Assembly (NCBI RefSeq): GCF_000696095.1
Contig: NZ_BAYX01000004.1
Location: 124,001 to 188,000 of the forward strand
DNA from: Rhizobium rhizogenes NBRC 13257
GTDB taxonomy: Bacteria; Pseudomonadota; Alphaproteobacteria; Rhizobiales; Rhizobiaceae
Direction of reading: 5' to 3'
Length of the DNA stretch: 64,000 bases
Shown here: in pieces, positions 26,118 through 36,314 of the stretch
Numbering within the stretch: the first letter of the stretch is position 1
Layout: the number at the start of each line of letters is the position of its first letter
Notes under the pieces: model-generated
The model's database searches: none
Told to the model about the DNA's origin: nothing
What the model saw: only the letters and a program-made list of their open reading frames with translations
Made by a program: the position numbers and the translations under genes

Positions 26118-27287
26118 ATGACGGCGCATCCCCGCTCCTTTTTGCGCAGCAGCTTTCTCGCAGCCGGTGTCCTTTTTCTCGGCGCGCACTCCTCCCTTGC
26201 CCAGCAGGCGGGCCAAATGCCGCCGCCGCAGGTGACCGTGGTCGACGTCAAGCCCGAGACCGTGCAGCTCGCCTATGAATATGCTGCGCGCATCTCCGCC
26301 TATAGGCAAGTCGATGTCCGCGCGCGTGTCGGCGGTATCCTGTTGAAAAGGAATTTTGTCGAAGGTGCCGAGGTCAAGGCCGGCGACGTGCTGTTTCTGA
26401 TCGATCCCGCCTCCTACGAGGCGACGCTTGCGCAGGCTCAGGCGCAGTTGCAGCAGGCCGACGCGCAGCTGACCCAGGCGCAGCGCGAGGAAAAGCGCAA
26501 CATCAACCTCTTCGACCAGAACGCCGTCACGCAGAAGGCGCGGGACGACGCGATTTCCACACGCCAGTTGGCGGACGCCGCGGTCGCCTCGGCCCGGGCG
26601 CAGGTGCAGACGGCGCAGCTCAATCTGGACTATACCAAGGTCACGGCGCCGGTCGGCGGCATCACCACGCTGGAGCAGGTCTCCGAAGGCAGCTTGATCG
26701 GCACGACGGGTGACACGGGTCTGCTCACTAGCATCACCCAGCTCGACCCGGTCTATGTCAATTTCTCCTTCTCGGATACGCAGGCCGCCGAAGTGCGCCG
26801 GCTGATCGACCTCAAGAAGGCCAAGGGCGAAGCGCCGAACCTTGGCGTGAAGATCTCCTTCGGCGACGGCACGACCTACGACCATGACGGCGTCGTCGAC
26901 TTCACCTCCTCCACCATCGACGCCTCGACCGGCACGCTGCAGGCCCGCGCCGTGGTGGACAATCCCACCCGTCGGCTGCTGCCCGGCCAGTTCGTGCGTG
27001 CCACTGTTACCGGCGTCTCGCTCGACAATGCCATCACCGTTCCGGAAATGGCGCTGATGCAGAGCCCGCAGGGGCAGTTCGTCTATACGATCGACAAGGA
27101 CGGCAAGGCGCATGTCAATCCGGTGACCCTCGGCCAGAAGATCGGCGGCAATTGGCTCGTACTGTCGGGCCTTCATGCCGGCGACAGGCTGATCGTCGAA
27201 GGCATCATCAAGGTGCGCCCCGGCGCGCCCGTGCAGGCGGCGGCAGCCGCCGCGCCCAGCGACGCGAACAAGGTAGTGCAGAACTGA
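26118..27287 (+). CDS. RND efflux periplasmic adaptor (AcrA/MexA-type)
   Basis: A 389-residue membrane-fusion protein. A signal peptide ends near SSLAQ with no lipobox cysteine, so it is secreted but not lipid-anchored, unlike E. coli AcrA. After it come a biotinyl-lipoyl half ([21 protein letters not shown]), a coiled coil rich in Gln/Ala (about residues 105-175), the second lipoyl half ([12 protein letters not shown]) and the beta-barrel and membrane-proximal domains. It links the inner-membrane pump to a TolC-like channel; no such channel gene is in the window. Its TGA overlaps the pump ATG (TGATG). Confidence 0.9.
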   Translation: MTAHPRSFLRSSFLAAGVLFLGAHSSLAQQAGQMPPPQVTVVDVKPETVQLAYEYAARISAYRQVDVRARVGGILLKRNFVEGAEVKAGDVLFLIDPASYEATLAQAQAQLQQADAQLTQAQREEKRNINLFDQNAVTQKARDDAISTRQLADAAVASARAQVQTAQLNLDYTKVTAPVGGITTLEQVSEGSLIGTTGDTGLLTSITQLDPVYVNFSFSDTQAAEVRRLIDLKKAKGEAPNLGVKISFGDGTTYDHDGVVDFTSSTIDASTGTLQARAVVDNPTRRLLPGQFVRATVTGVSLDNAITVPEMALMQSPQGQFVYTIDKDGKAHVNPVTLGQKIGGNWLVLSGLHAGDRLIVEGIIKVRPGAPVQAAAAAAPSDANKVVQN

Positions 27288-30200
27288 TGTTGGGAAACAG
27301 ATTCTTCATCGATCGCCCCGTTTTCGCGGCGGTGATCTCGATCGTCATCCTGCTTGCGGGCGCCGTCTGCATTCGCCTCCTGCCGATTGCGCAGTATCCC
27401 GAGCTGACGCCGCCGCAGGTGGTCGTCACCGCCACCTATCCCGGCGCCAGCGCCGAAACCGTCGCCCAGACCGTTGCTGCTCCCTTGGAGCAGCAGATCA
27501 ACGGCGTCGAAAACATGCTCTACATGCAGTCGTCGAACTCCAATAGCGGCGCGATGCAGATCACGGTCACCTTCGCGCTTGGCACCGATCCGGACCAGGC
27601 GGCGATCAACGTCAACAACCGCGTGCAGCGCGCCGTCACCACCCTGCCGCAGGACGTGACCCGTCTCGGTGTCGTCGTCACCAAGCGCTCGACCTCGATC
27701 CTCGGCTTCGTGGCGATGTATTCGACCGACAGCCGCTACGATCGTGCCTTCGTCGGTAACTACGCGCTGCTCAATGTCATCGACGATCTCAAGCGCATTC
27801 CCGGCGTCGGCGACGTCAACCTGCTTGGCGATATCGACTATTCCATGCGTATCTGGCTGCGGCCGGACAAGCTGGCGCAGTATAATCTGACGCCGAGCGA
27901 TGTCTCGACCGCCATCCAGGAACAGAATTCGCAGTTTGCCGCCGGCCGGTTCGGCGACCAGCCGAGCAACACCGCCCAGCCCTTCACCTATACGGTGACG
28001 ACGCAGGGGCGCCTGGCCGACATCGACGCCTTCGGCGATATCATCCTGCGCTCGGACGCCAATGCCGCGACGCTGAGGCTGAAGGACGTCGCGCGCATCG
28101 AGCTCGGCACCAAGAGCTATTCGGTCCAGAGCAGCCTCAACGGCACGCCGGCCATCCCGATCGCCGTCTATCTCCAGCCCGGCGCCAATGCGCTGAACAC
28201 GATGTCGGCGCTCAAGGGGCGTCTGGACGAGCTGCAAAAATCCTTCCCACAGGGCGTTGCATACCAGATCCCCTATGACACGACCAAGTTCATCCAGGTG
28301 TCGATCGAGGAGGTGGGCCGCACCTTCATCGAGGCGATCCTGCTCGTCATCATCGTCGTCTTCGTCTTCCTGCAGAATTGGCGCGCGACGCTGATCCCGG
28401 TCATTGCCGTGCCGATCTCGATCATCGGCACCTTCGCCGGCATGTATGTGCTCGGCTTCTCGATCAATCTTCTGACGCTGTTCGGTCTGGTGCTGGCCAT
28501 CGGCATCGTGGTAGATGACGCCATCGTCGTGCTCGAAAACGTCGAGCGCCTGATGACGACAGAGAAACTGTCGCCGAAGCAGGCGGCAATCAAGGCGATG
28601 GGCGAGGTGACCGGTCCGGTCATCGCGATCGTGCTGGTGCTCTGCGCCGTGTTCATCCCGGTCTCGTTCATGGGCGGGCTCGCCGGCCAGATGTACAAGC
28701 AGTTCGCCGTCACCATCGCGATCTCGGTCACCATCTCGGGTATCGTGGCGCTGACGCTGACACCGGCGCTCTGCGCACTGATCTTGAAGCCCGGCCATCA
28801 CGAGCCGGTGCTGCCCTTCCGTATCTTCAATCGCGCCTTCGACCGGTTGACGCAGGGCTATACGGCCGGCGTCGCCTTCTTCCTGAAGCGCATGGTGCTC
28901 GGCTGCGTGCTGGTCGCCGGCCTGCTCGGGGCGACCGGTTATCTCTTCTATACGCTGCCGGGATCGCTGGTGCCGGATGAAGACCAGGGCTCGCTGTTCC
29001 AGATCGCCATCCTGCCGCCGGCGGCCTCGCTGACGCGCACGCAGGCTGTCATGGATCAGGCGCTGGTCAATACCGAGAAGCTCCCCGGCGTTGAAAACGT
29101 CTTCGCCGTTGCCGGCTTCGATCTGCTCTCGGGTGGCCTGAAGAGCAGCGCCGGCGTCGCCTTCGTGACGCTGAAGGACTGGAGCGAGCGCAAGACGCCC
29201 GAACTTGACGCCCGCAACATGGCTGGCCCCCTGATCGGCGCCAACATGGGCATCAAGGACGCCATGGTGCTCGCCTTCAACCCGCCGCCGATCCAGGGCC
29301 TTTCGACGACGGGCGGTTTCGAAGTCTATGTGCAGGACCGTTCCGGCAAGGGCGTTGCCGGACTTTCGGAGGAAGCACAGAAGCTCGTGGCGGCTGCTTC
29401 CAAGCGGCCGGAGCTGGCGGGCGTGCGTACCACGCTCGACACCAACGTGCCGCAGTTCCGCGCCGATCTCGACCGCGAGAAGGCCAAGGCCCTCGGCGTG
29501 CCGATCAACTCCGTCTTCGATGCCATGCAGGCGACCTTCGGCAGCCTCTATGTCAACGACTTCACGCTTTATGGCCGCAACTATCAGGTCAACCTGCAAT
29601 CGGAAGCGCCGTTCCGTGAATCACCCGACGATCTGCGCCAGGTCTTCGTCCGCTCCGACAGCGGCAAGATGATCCCGCTCGATACGCTGATCAAGGTGAC
29701 GCGTACCATCGGGCCGGACCAGCTCGAGCGCTACAACGCCTTCAATGCCGCCAAGGTCACCGGCAATCCGGCGCCCGGCTATACCTCCGGCGACGCGATC
29801 AAGGCGATGCAGCAGGTGGCGGCTGAGACCCTGCCGGAAGGCTTCCAGATCGCCTGGACGGGCTCTGCCTATCAGGAGCTGGAAACCGGCGGTGCGGGCA
29901 CGCAGGCGATGATCTTCGGCATCATCATGGTGTTCCTGATTCTGGCCGCGCAATACGAGAAGTGGAGCCTGCCGCTCGCGGTTCTCACCGCGATCCCCTT
30001 CGCGCTGTTCGGCGCGCTGCTTGCCACCTATCTGCGCGGGCTCACCAACGACGTCTACTTCCAGATCGGCATGGTGACACTCATCGGCCTGGCGGCGAAG
30101 AACGCGATCCTGATCGTCGAGTTCGCGGTGATGAAACGCAAGGACGGCATGAGTGCGGCGGAAGCCGCGCTCGAGGCTGCGCGCCTGCGCTTCCGCCCGA

Positions 30201-30445
30201 TCGTCATGACGTCGCTTGCCTTCATCCTCGGCGTCGTGCCGCTGGCGATCAGCACCGGCGCCGGCTCGGCCAGCCGCCATGCCATCGGCACCGGCGTCAT
30301 TGGCGGCATGCTGGCGGCGACCTTCCTTGCTACCTTCTTCATCCCGATGTTCTACCGCCTGATCGCCTGGAAACAGCCGAAGTCGGACGAGGACGACAAG
30401 GATGATGAGATCGGCCACCGACCGCACGCGCAGGCGGCTGAGTAG
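27287..30445 (+). CDS. RND multidrug efflux transporter (AcrB/MexB/SmeB-type, HAE1)
   Basis: A 1052-residue inner-membrane pump. It opens with [19 protein letters not shown], has a first large periplasmic loop, then helix 4 with the proton-relay Asp410-Asp411 ([10 protein letters not shown]), a second loop and six further helices. Overall length and order match the HAE1 family, which exports drugs, bile-type detergents and plant phenolics by proton antiport. It is translationally coupled to the adaptor upstream and closed by a terminator at 30482-30503. Rhizobial homologues such as SmeB and AmeB are close functional models, not proven orthologues. Confidence 0.92.
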   Translation: MLGNRFFIDRPVFAAVISIVILLAGAVCIRLLPIAQYPELTPPQVVVTATYPGASAETVAQTVAAPLEQQINGVENMLYMQSSNSNSGAMQITVTFALGTDPDQAAINVNNRVQRAVTTLPQDVTRLGVVVTKRSTSILGFVAMYSTDSRYDRAFVGNYALLNVIDDLKRIPGVGDVNLLGDIDYSMRIWLRPDKLAQYNLTPSDVSTAIQEQNSQFAAGRFGDQPSNTAQPFTYTVTTQGRLADIDAFGDIILRSDANAATLRLKDVARIELGTKSYSVQSSLNGTPAIPIAVYLQPGANALNTMSALKGRLDELQKSFPQGVAYQIPYDTTKFIQVSIEEVGRTFIEAILLVIIVVFVFLQNWRATLIPVIAVPISIIGTFAGMYVLGFSINLLTLFGLVLAIGIVVDDAIVVLENVERLMTTEKLSPKQAAIKAMGEVTGPVIAIVLVLCAVFIPVSFMGGLAGQMYKQFAVTIAISVTISGIVALTLTPALCALILKPGHHEPVLPFRIFNRAFDRLTQGYTAGVAFFLKRMVLGCVLVAGLLGATGYLFYTLPGSLVPDEDQGSLFQIAILPPAASLTRTQAVMDQALVNTEKLPGVENVFAVAGFDLLSGGLKSSAGVAFVTLKDWSERKTPELDARNMAGPLIGANMGIKDAMVLAFNPPPIQGLSTTGGFEVYVQDRSGKGVAGLSEEAQKLVAAASKRPELAGVRTTLDTNVPQFRADLDREKAKALGVPINSVFDAMQATFGSLYVNDFTLYGRNYQVNLQSEAPFRESPDDLRQVFVRSDSGKMIPLDTLIKVTRTIGPDQLERYNAFNAAKVTGNPAPGYTSGDAIKAMQQVAAETLPEGFQIAWTGSAYQELETGGAGTQAMIFGIIMVFLILAAQYEKWSLPLAVLTAIPFALFGALLATYLRGLTNDVYFQIGMVTLIGLAAKNAILIVEFAVMKRKDGMSAAEAALEAARLRFRPIVMTSLAFILGVVPLAISTGAGSASRHAIGTGVIGGMLAATFLATFFIPMFYRLIAWKQPKSDEDDKDDEIGHRPHAQAAE

Positions 30446-30481
30446 GGTCAAGTATCCCCATCGAGCATCGACTTTGAAAAT

Positions 30482-30503
30482 GGCGCCTTCGGGCGCCCTT
30501 TTT
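30482..30503 (+). terminator. Rho-independent terminator after the RND operon
   Basis: GGCGCC (30482-30487), a stable TTCG tetraloop, GGCGCC (30492-30497), then CTTTTT. It lies 37 bases after the pump stop codon. Confidence 0.85.
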
Positions 30504-30594
30504 GCCACGTAGATACAGGGATCGACGAGCAGAGCTCCCCCTTGCTCGACAGAATTTTCCCGCCATGATGACGAAAACGTGGGGACCCTGTTTC

Positions 30595-32142
30595 ATGGCT
30601 TTTTTCGAGAGCATGCTGACGCTGATGCTAGTGGCGTTGATCGCGCTACAGCCGTCGCGAAAGCTTGGTATTCCCTATCCGACCATGCTGGCGATCGCCG
30701 GCGTCTTGGTCGCCATGCTGCCCTGGGCGCCCGGCATCTCCATCGATCCGGCATTGGCGCTGGCGTTGTTCATCGCGCCTGCCCTGTTCGATGCCGCCTA
30801 TGACCTGCCGCCCCGGACGCTGAAGCAGAACTGGATACCGCTGATCTCGCTTGCGGGCATCGCGGTTATTCTGACGGCCGCTGCTGTTGCCTGGGTCGGT
30901 GTCGCCTATGCCGGCCTACCGATTGCTGCCGCCATTGCGCTCGGTGCCATCGTCGCGCCGCCGGATGCGGCGGCCGCCACCGCCATGCTTGGCCGATTCA
31001 ACCTGCCGCGTCGCGCGTTCACTGTGCTGAAGGGCGAAAGCCTGCTCAACGATGCCGTGGCGCTGTTGATCTTTGGTGCTGCCGTCGCAGCCGCTTCCGG
31101 CACGGTTTCTGCCGTCGAACTTGTGCCTCAACTGGCCCTTGCCGCGCCCGGCGGCATCGTTCTCGGTATCCTGCTTGGCTATGTCTATATGCGGATCGGG
31201 CCGCGCCTTGCCGGCACGCTCGGCGGCTCACTGTTCGAATTCGTCGCCACCTTCGGGGTCTGGGTGATTGCCGAGCGGCTGCATCTCTCCGCGGTTCTGA
31301 CCATGGTCGCTTTTGCCATGGTGATCGCCCGCGACATGCCGGATCGGATATCGGCGCGCAACCGGATACGGTCCTATTCCATCTGGGAGGCGGCTATTTT
31401 CATGCTCAACGTGCTCGCCTTCCTGCTGATGGGCATGCAGGCGCGCACCACCGTGCTGCAACTCTATCAGCAGGATGTCGGCTTCGCGATCAGCTTCGCC
31501 GTCCTCGTCTTCCTCACTGTCGTCCTTGTCCGCATCGTCTGGCTGCTGCTTTCAAACCGCGTGATCTACTATCTCCACGCTGCCGGCATTTACAAAGCCT
31601 CGGCGCCGACGCTCTCGATGAGCCTGGTCGGCTCCTGGTGCGGCATGCGCGGTCTGGTGACGCTGGCGACAGCGCTCGCCCTGCCCGAGGGCTTCCCTTC
31701 GCGCGATCTCATCGTTTTCAGCGCGCTGACCGTGGTGCTCGGCACACTGATCGTGCAGGGCCTGACGCTTGGGCCATTGATCCGTCTCTTGAAGCTCGAG
31801 CGTGACGATTCGATGAAAAACGATATCGACAGCGCCCGTCTGGCGCTGATCGATGCCGCGCTGGAGGAGCTGGAGTCGATGCAGGACAGCAAGGCTGCCA
31901 CGACGCTGCGCGGCCTTTATCGTGGCGACCGGGAGTTGGCCACCCAGGGGCTAAATCCACGCGAGGCCGGCGAAGTCGACGCTCTCAAACGGCAGGTGAT
32001 CCAGGCCAAACGCACGAAGCTCGCCGCCATGCGCCGCAGCGGCACCATCGACGACGACGTGTTTCATGTCCTTGAGGAAGAACTGGACTGGGCGGAGCTC
32101 GGGGCCTCGCATCCAGGCCGGTTCGAGGTTGTCGAGGGGTGA
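30595..32142 (+). CDS. CPA1-type Na+/H+ antiporter
   Basis: A 515-residue cation/proton antiporter. About twelve membrane helices span residues 5-400, with the ion-site motif AIVAPPDAAAATAML in the middle, GESLLNDAVALLIF (paired Asn-Asp of electroneutral CPA1 members) and GSWCGMRGLVTLATALALP near helix 11. A cytoplasmic tail of about 110 residues, rich in charged helices, follows. ATG 30595 is preferred for its GGGGA box; 30565 and 30568 are alternatives. The family exports Na+, or K+ in some members, and controls internal pH. Confidence 0.85.
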   Translation: MAFFESMLTLMLVALIALQPSRKLGIPYPTMLAIAGVLVAMLPWAPGISIDPALALALFIAPALFDAAYDLPPRTLKQNWIPLISLAGIAVILTAAAVAWVGVAYAGLPIAAAIALGAIVAPPDAAAATAMLGRFNLPRRAFTVLKGESLLNDAVALLIFGAAVAAASGTVSAVELVPQLALAAPGGIVLGILLGYVYMRIGPRLAGTLGGSLFEFVATFGVWVIAERLHLSAVLTMVAFAMVIARDMPDRISARNRIRSYSIWEAAIFMLNVLAFLLMGMQARTTVLQLYQQDVGFAISFAVLVFLTVVLVRIVWLLLSNRVIYYLHAAGIYKASAPTLSMSLVGSWCGMRGLVTLATALALPEGFPSRDLIVFSALTVVLGTLIVQGLTLGPLIRLLKLERDDSMKNDIDSARLALIDAALEELESMQDSKAATTLRGLYRGDRELATQGLNPREAGEVDALKRQVIQAKRTKLAAMRRSGTIDDDVFHVLEEELDWAELGASHPGRFEVVEG

Positions 32143-32188
32143 GGGACGCCCTGAGTCCCGCGAAGGGATTGCTGGTGGGCATTCGCGC

Positions 32189-32611
32189 TCAAGCTGCCGG
32201 CGGGCTGATGAGTTTTATCGACTTGAAGTAGCTTTGGAAGCGCTTGGTGTCGCGCGTCAGCACAGAAAGATTACTGACCGCCGCGTGAGCACCAATGAAG
32301 AAATCTGGCAAGACACCCGTGCGTGTTCCGCCTGCCTTTCGATATTGTACGAAAACTTTGCCGGCTAGGAAAAGTGCGGGGCGCGGGATCGAAAGGATGC
32401 TGATACCTGTCTCAGCCAGCATGTTGTCGAGATGTTCGATCTTATTGTAACGAACTGATATTTCAGCATAAACGACATCATTAATGTAAAGAGAGCCAAG
32501 CAACGTTGCGCTGTCGAGTTGGCTCAACGACCAATCGTACCAAACGGGATCATCCGTGATGATATCCAGAAGTATGTTGGAATCGACCAGGATCACCTCA
32601 GTCGTCGCCAC
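32189..32611 (-). CDS. PIN-domain toxin (VapC-type)
   Basis: A 140-residue PIN toxin with the acidic set visible at Asp10 (LVDSNILLDI), Glu50 (VYAEISV), Asp103 (LPDFFIGAHA) and Asp121 (TRDTKRF). Its start overlaps the end of the AbrB-type antitoxin gene by 14 bases. The protein should be an RNA-cutting toxin silenced by that antitoxin. It shares no obvious closeness with the PIN proteins at 19763 and 46201 beyond the fold. Confidence 0.85.
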   Translation of the reverse strand: MATTEVILVDSNILLDIITDDPVWYDWSLSQLDSATLLGSLYINDVVYAEISVRYNKIEHLDNMLAETGISILSIPRPALFLAGKVFVQYRKAGGTRTGVLPDFFIGAHAAVSNLSVLTRDTKRFQSYFKSIKLISPPAA

Positions 32612-32831
32612 GTGTCAGCGCCATGATTTCGTCTGTGCTCATGCCCTTTCCGGCATGTCCCCGAAACTTGGCGAACCGGCTATTGCGTTTACCCGCTTCT
32701 ACCGGCACCACGACAACGTTGCCATCGGCCGCTTGACGAAAGTCGATCTGGCTTCCGGGACCAATCCCGAGCATTTCGCGAACAGCCTTCGGTATCGTCA
32801 CCTGTCCTTTTGCGGTTACGGTCGTGCTCAT
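32598..32831 (-). CDS. AbrB/MazE-type antitoxin
   Basis: A 77-residue antitoxin. The SpoVT/AbrB swapped-hairpin DNA-binding domain is clear: TTVTAKGQVTIPKAVREML then GIGPGSQIDF. The C-terminal part (about 50-77) should bind the PIN toxin encoded next. ATG 32831 has a GAGG box 5 bases upstream; the longer frame to 32951 is rejected because the domain normally starts the protein. Confidence 0.85.
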   Translation of the reverse strand: MSTTVTAKGQVTIPKAVREMLGIGPGSQIDFRQAADGNVVVVPVEAGKRNSRFAKFRGHAGKGMSTDEIMALTRGDD

Positions 32832-32889
32832 AATTGCCTCGGTAATGATCGATGAAATGAAAGTATTACTTTCAATCCCGATTTTCAAG

Positions 32890-33513
32890 TCACATCGGTG
32901 GAACGGTGCCGTTGAGGCCGACGGCGATGCGGTCGGCGGAGACTTTGCCATCGTCGGATGCTTCGGCGGTGATGAAGACGGCGGCGCCGGCTTTCAGATC
33001 GCCCTTGGTGGCTGACGTCAGCGTTACGACCGGAGTGCCGTCCGGGATGTTGATCTTCTTCTCGCCGCCCTTGTAGGTGAGGGTCAGCGTCGGGCCGTTG
33101 ACCGATGTGACGGCATTGGCAACCGTAGCGTTGGTCATGGAACTGTTCGGCTTCGAATCCCATGGGCGGTCGCCCTCGCCGGTGCCCTTCATCGCGGCCG
33201 GAAAGATGACGACTTCGATGGCGCCGGCGACGCCGCTGGCGGTCGGTTCATTGGCGATGCCGACGAAATCGCCGGGCTTGATGTCAGCGGCCGAAGCCTT
33301 GACGACGCCGGCGACGTTCCAGCCAGATTTCAGCGTGACGGCGATATCCTTGCCTTCGCGAGACTTGATCTTGAGGGTGTCTCCCTCGAGGCTCTCGATC
33401 GTGCCGCGCACGCGGACGCGCTCAGTGGCGTTGGCGCTCTGCAGTGCTACGAGCGTCGCGACGACACCGGCGGCGAGCGTCAATGCGCCCTTCGTCAGAA
33501 GCTTGCGGTCCAT
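32890..33513 (-). CDS. Periplasmic DUF5666-like protein
   Basis: A 207-residue exported protein. The signal peptide (MDRKLLTKGALTLAAGVVA, cleavage near NATE) is followed by repeated small beta-barrel modules: RVRVRGTIESLEGDTLKIKS and later GPTLTLTYKGGEKKINIPDG. This pattern resembles DUF5666 domains, which look OB-like and often occur in secreted or metal-handling proteins. The ATG at 33513 has an AAGGAGA box. No operon partner; function unknown. Confidence 0.65.
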   Translation of the reverse strand: MDRKLLTKGALTLAAGVVATLVALQSANATERVRVRGTIESLEGDTLKIKSREGKDIAVTLKSGWNVAGVVKASAADIKPGDFVGIANEPTASGVAGAIEVVIFPAAMKGTGEGDRPWDSKPNSSMTNATVANAVTSVNGPTLTLTYKGGEKKINIPDGTPVVTLTSATKGDLKAGAAVFITAEASDDGKVSADRIAVGLNGTVPPM

Positions 33514-33700
33514 GGACAGTCTCCTTGAGACATTCGCTAATCGGTGGGTTTTCGATATGTCGGCAGAAATCGGCCGGCAAAGTTGCTGGCATGTGGCCAT
33601 GCTCGATTGCAACGGGGCGATCCTATCGACCGCGCCGTAGCCCCGCCAATCAAACAAGTGTGAGAGAAGCGTGTTCTGTCGCCAGGCTATCCATAAGGCC

Positions 33701-35191
33701 TTATGCGGCTGGCGGATCGCGCTTGCTGATAAGCTTCCGTATCACCTCGATATCGCGGTTCAGCGGTCGGTCGTCATGATAGTGGGCGACATGCGAGCGC
33801 ACCAGCCTGTGGATCGCCTCGGTGCCGGGGCCGCGGCTGGCGGTCGCTTCAAGGAAGTCATGCGCCTGTACTGCCGCCATCAGTTCGATGGCGAGGCCAT
33901 GATCGGCATTGTCGAGAATGGCCAGCAGCTTGTTGGCGGCTGCCGTCGGATGCGCGAGGAAATCCTCTTGGAGGCCCGAGGTCAAGCCGCCGTCGAGGCT
34001 GGCGGGGGCAGCGAGCCGGCGGTTGTCGTTGGCGAGTGCCGCTGCGGTATATTGCGCGATCATGAAGCCGGAATGGCTGCCGGCGTCGCTTGCGAGAAAT
34101 GGCGGCAGGCCGCTCACCAGCGGATTGACCAGCCGGTCCATGCGGCGCTCGCTGATGGTGGCAATCTGCGCCAGGGCGATTGCGAGGCTATCGGCGGCCT
34201 GACCGAGCGCCGGCGCAACAGCGTGCGCTTCGGAGGAAACGACCGGCTCTTCTGGCGTGCCAGAGATGGCGGGATTGTCGGTGACGGAGGCAAGCTCGCG
34301 GTCGGCGACGCCGGCCACGAAATCGAAGACGTCGCGCGCCGCGCCATGGGCATGCGGGACGGCGCGCAGGCTGAGGGCGTCCTGCGTGCGCCGGCCGATG
34401 GCGGCGGTAATCAGCCCGCTGCCCTGAAGCCGCGCCCGCAGGGATGCGCCGACGGTCGCGATACCGGGCGACTGGCGCAGATCCAGCACGGTCTCGTCAA
34501 AAGCGGCCATCTGTCCGCCGGCTGCCTCCAGTGTCAGTGCTGCGATGGCGTCGGCCCAGGCGAGCAGGCGCTTCGTGCGGGCGAGCGCCACGCTGAAAAG
34601 ACCGGTGGCGCACGCCGTGCCGTTGACGAGGCTCAGGCCCTCCTTGGCGCCGAGCACCAGCGGCTCTAGGCCGATTGCCGCCAACGCCTCGCGACCGGAC
34701 ATAGACTTGCCGCCGACCCGGGCCGATCCCTCGCCGATCAGCACCAGCGCCGTATGGGCATTGTGCGTCAGATAGCCAGCCGAGCCTTTCGATGGAACAT
34801 CCGGCACGCAATCCCGTTCCAGAAAGGCGAGCAGATGCGCGACGATCTCCCGCCTTACGCCGGAATGGCCATGGGCGAAATTGGCGATCTGGGCGGCGAT
34901 GATGGCGCGCACCTCGCGCGGCTCCAGCAGACTGCCGACGCCGCAGGCATGGCTGAGGATGATGTTGCGCGACAGCCGGCTTTGGGACGGACGATCGACC
35001 ACCGTGTCCGAGAGGGCGCCGACACCGGTATTGATGCCATAGGCGCGTACGCCGCGTTCGACGATGGCTTCGACGATCCGGCTGGCATGCTCGATGCGAG
35101 CCCAGGCGGTATCGTCCAAAATCAGCGTTTCGCCGGCTGCGACATCGGCGATATCTAGCCAGGTGAGGGTGGTTTTGATTGTCACGGTCAT
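33701..35191 (-). CDS. Histidine ammonia-lyase homologue lacking the MIO triad
   Basis: A 496-residue protein aligned along its length with HutH, also encoded in this window. The Ala-Ser-Gly that forms the MIO cofactor is missing: canonical [13 protein letters not shown] is here SAGYLTHNAH (137-146), an exact three-residue gap. Other active-site landmarks remain: Tyr51 in YGINTG, His81 in ILSHACG, NGT, QDALSLR, TDNP and QED. The GGNFH segment of HutH is also changed (VSSEAH). The frame is intact, so this is a conserved-looking variant, not a pseudogene. It is therefore unlikely to be a normal ammonia-lyase. Position next to hutC suggests a link to histidine metabolism. Confidence 0.8.
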   Translation of the reverse strand: MTVTIKTTLTWLDIADVAAGETLILDDTAWARIEHASRIVEAIVERGVRAYGINTGVGALSDTVVDRPSQSRLSRNIILSHACGVGSLLEPREVRAIIAAQIANFAHGHSGVRREIVAHLLAFLERDCVPDVPSKGSAGYLTHNAHTALVLIGEGSARVGGKSMSGREALAAIGLEPLVLGAKEGLSLVNGTACATGLFSVALARTKRLLAWADAIAALTLEAAGGQMAAFDETVLDLRQSPGIATVGASLRARLQGSGLITAAIGRRTQDALSLRAVPHAHGAARDVFDFVAGVADRELASVTDNPAISGTPEEPVVSSEAHAVAPALGQAADSLAIALAQIATISERRMDRLVNPLVSGLPPFLASDAGSHSGFMIAQYTAAALANDNRRLAAPASLDGGLTSGLQEDFLAHPTAAANKLLAILDNADHGLAIELMAAVQAHDFLEATASRGPGTEAIHRLVRSHVAHYHDDRPLNRDIEVIRKLISKRDPPAA

Positions 35192-35210
35192 TGCCGCATT
35201 GCCCTTGAGA

Positions 35211-35230
35211 AATCCCGGAAATCCGGGGTT
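35211..35230. promoter_or_regulatory. Palindrome upstream of the HAL-like gene
   Basis: CCCGGA (35214-35219) and TCCGGG (35222-35227) form a perfect inverted repeat around AA, with AA and TT extending the symmetry at the edges. Its centre is about 30 bases from the ATG at 35191. It differs from the HutC-type site at 37718, so a different regulator, or an mRNA hairpin in the leader, may be involved. Confidence 0.4.
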
Positions 35231-35345
35231 ATGGTTTGAACTTTAAGGTTTTGTAGAGAGTTTAGGTCGCAAAAACAGGCCAATTGCCTCAAAATGCCCT
35301 TCCTGCCGTGGTACTATTTCGGGCGTGGGAAATTGGAGGACCAAA

Positions 35346-35549
35346 ATGACAGCGATTCGCCCATTTTTGATCGGCCTTACCCTCATTCTGGTGCTGGTGC
35401 TGATCGCGCTCAGCATCCTGCTGGTCAATCCTGCGCAACCACCCCGTCAATCTGGAAGCCTTATTCCGATGCAGACCGAGCCCGGCGGCGCCAATGGCAA
35501 CGGCGGCAGCGTTCAGCTTGAAGGCGCAAAGCGCGCTACCAGCGAGTGA
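35346..35549 (+). CDS. Small single-pass membrane protein
   Basis: A 67-residue protein with a very strong ribosome binding site (GGAGGACC before ATG 35346). Residues 6-27 are a continuous hydrophobic helix rich in Leu, Val and Ile; the rest is polar with Pro, Gly, Asn and Gln and ends in KRATSE. The orientation is probably N-in with a periplasmic tail. The 3' end overlaps the convergent hutC gene by 37 bases. I do not recognise the family. Confidence 0.6.
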   Translation: MTAIRPFLIGLTLILVLVLIALSILLVNPAQPPRQSGSLIPMQTEPGGANGNGGSVQLEGAKRATSE

Positions 35550-36244
35550 CGGTCGCCGGGATAGGTGAGGCGAACGTGGGTGATCGGGCCGAGACCGCTC
35601 CAGGTGCGCCGTTCGACGACGAGACAGGCGGAGCCCCTGGCGATATCGAGGCTTGTGGCCGCGTCGCTGTCCGCCGCAATGGCGCGGATCTGATGCTCGG
35701 CCGTGCTCCACGGCACCTGGTTGAGCAGCCATGGCCCCGGCGGCAACGTATCGAACTCGACCTGTCCGGCCTCGGGAACCGCATCGAGGTTGATGACGCG
35801 ATCCTCCAGACAGAAGGGCCGGCGGCCGGCATAGTGAATGCAGATGACCTCGAGCGCTGATACTGAGCCGGCAAACTCCAGCCGCCGCGCATCCTCGATG
35901 CGACCCTTGCGCTTGGCGTGCCTGACGATCTTATGGGAGTAGGGCAGGTTCAGCGACAGGACTTCCGACTTGATGTCGTGGATTTCCAGCACCGCCGATT
36001 GTGCCTGCGGTTGGGTGACGAAACTTCCAGAGCGCTTGCGCCGCTCGATCAGCCCGGCCCGGGCAAGCTGCGTCAGAGCCTTGTTCACCGTCATCCGCGA
36101 GCAGTCATACTGTTCCGCCAGCGCTAGCTCGAAGGGAATGCGATAGCCGGGCGGCCAGTCGCCGGAGACGATCCGGCCTTCGATATCGCTGAGGATACGC
36201 TGATGCAGGGTCGCCTCTTTGCCTGTGGTCATGCCGCCGATCAT
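35513..36244 (-). CDS. hutC: Histidine utilization repressor HutC (GntR family)
   Basis: A GntR/HutC regulator of 243 residues from ATG 36244; 36232 and 36292 are other possible starts. The winged helix (about residues 12-80) has GYRIPFELALAEQYDCSRMTVNKALTQL. It is followed by the UTRA ligand domain ending in VVERRTW and VRLTYPGDRHSLVARF, which in HutC binds urocanate. It lies 70 bases after hutF in the same direction. A TGTATATACA-type site between hutF and hutI (37718-37729) is the expected operator. Confidence 0.88.
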   Translation of the reverse strand: MIGGMTTGKEATLHQRILSDIEGRIVSGDWPPGYRIPFELALAEQYDCSRMTVNKALTQLARAGLIERRKRSGSFVTQPQAQSAVLEIHDIKSEVLSLNLPYSHKIVRHAKRKGRIEDARRLEFAGSVSALEVICIHYAGRRPFCLEDRVINLDAVPEAGQVEFDTLPPGPWLLNQVPWSTAEHQIRAIAADSDAATSLDIARGSACLVVERRTWSGLGPITHVRLTYPGDRHSLVARFAPSS

Positions 36245-36314
36245 TCCCTCGTAAGACCTGGGTATTCGCCGCCTGATCAATCTAGGCGTCAATCGCCGTC
36301 AGGAAAAGTTCTTT

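Noticed and set aside
27173..29599. An 808-codon open frame on the minus strand
   Set aside because: It lies antisense to the RND pump, which has full family motifs; the frame's product is Asp/Arg/His-rich with no domain. High GC content keeps such frames open.
34730..34800. Possible frameshift or sequencing error explaining the missing MIO triad
   Set aside because: The loss is an in-frame three-codon gap and the flanking reading frame matches the family on both sides, so no shift is needed.
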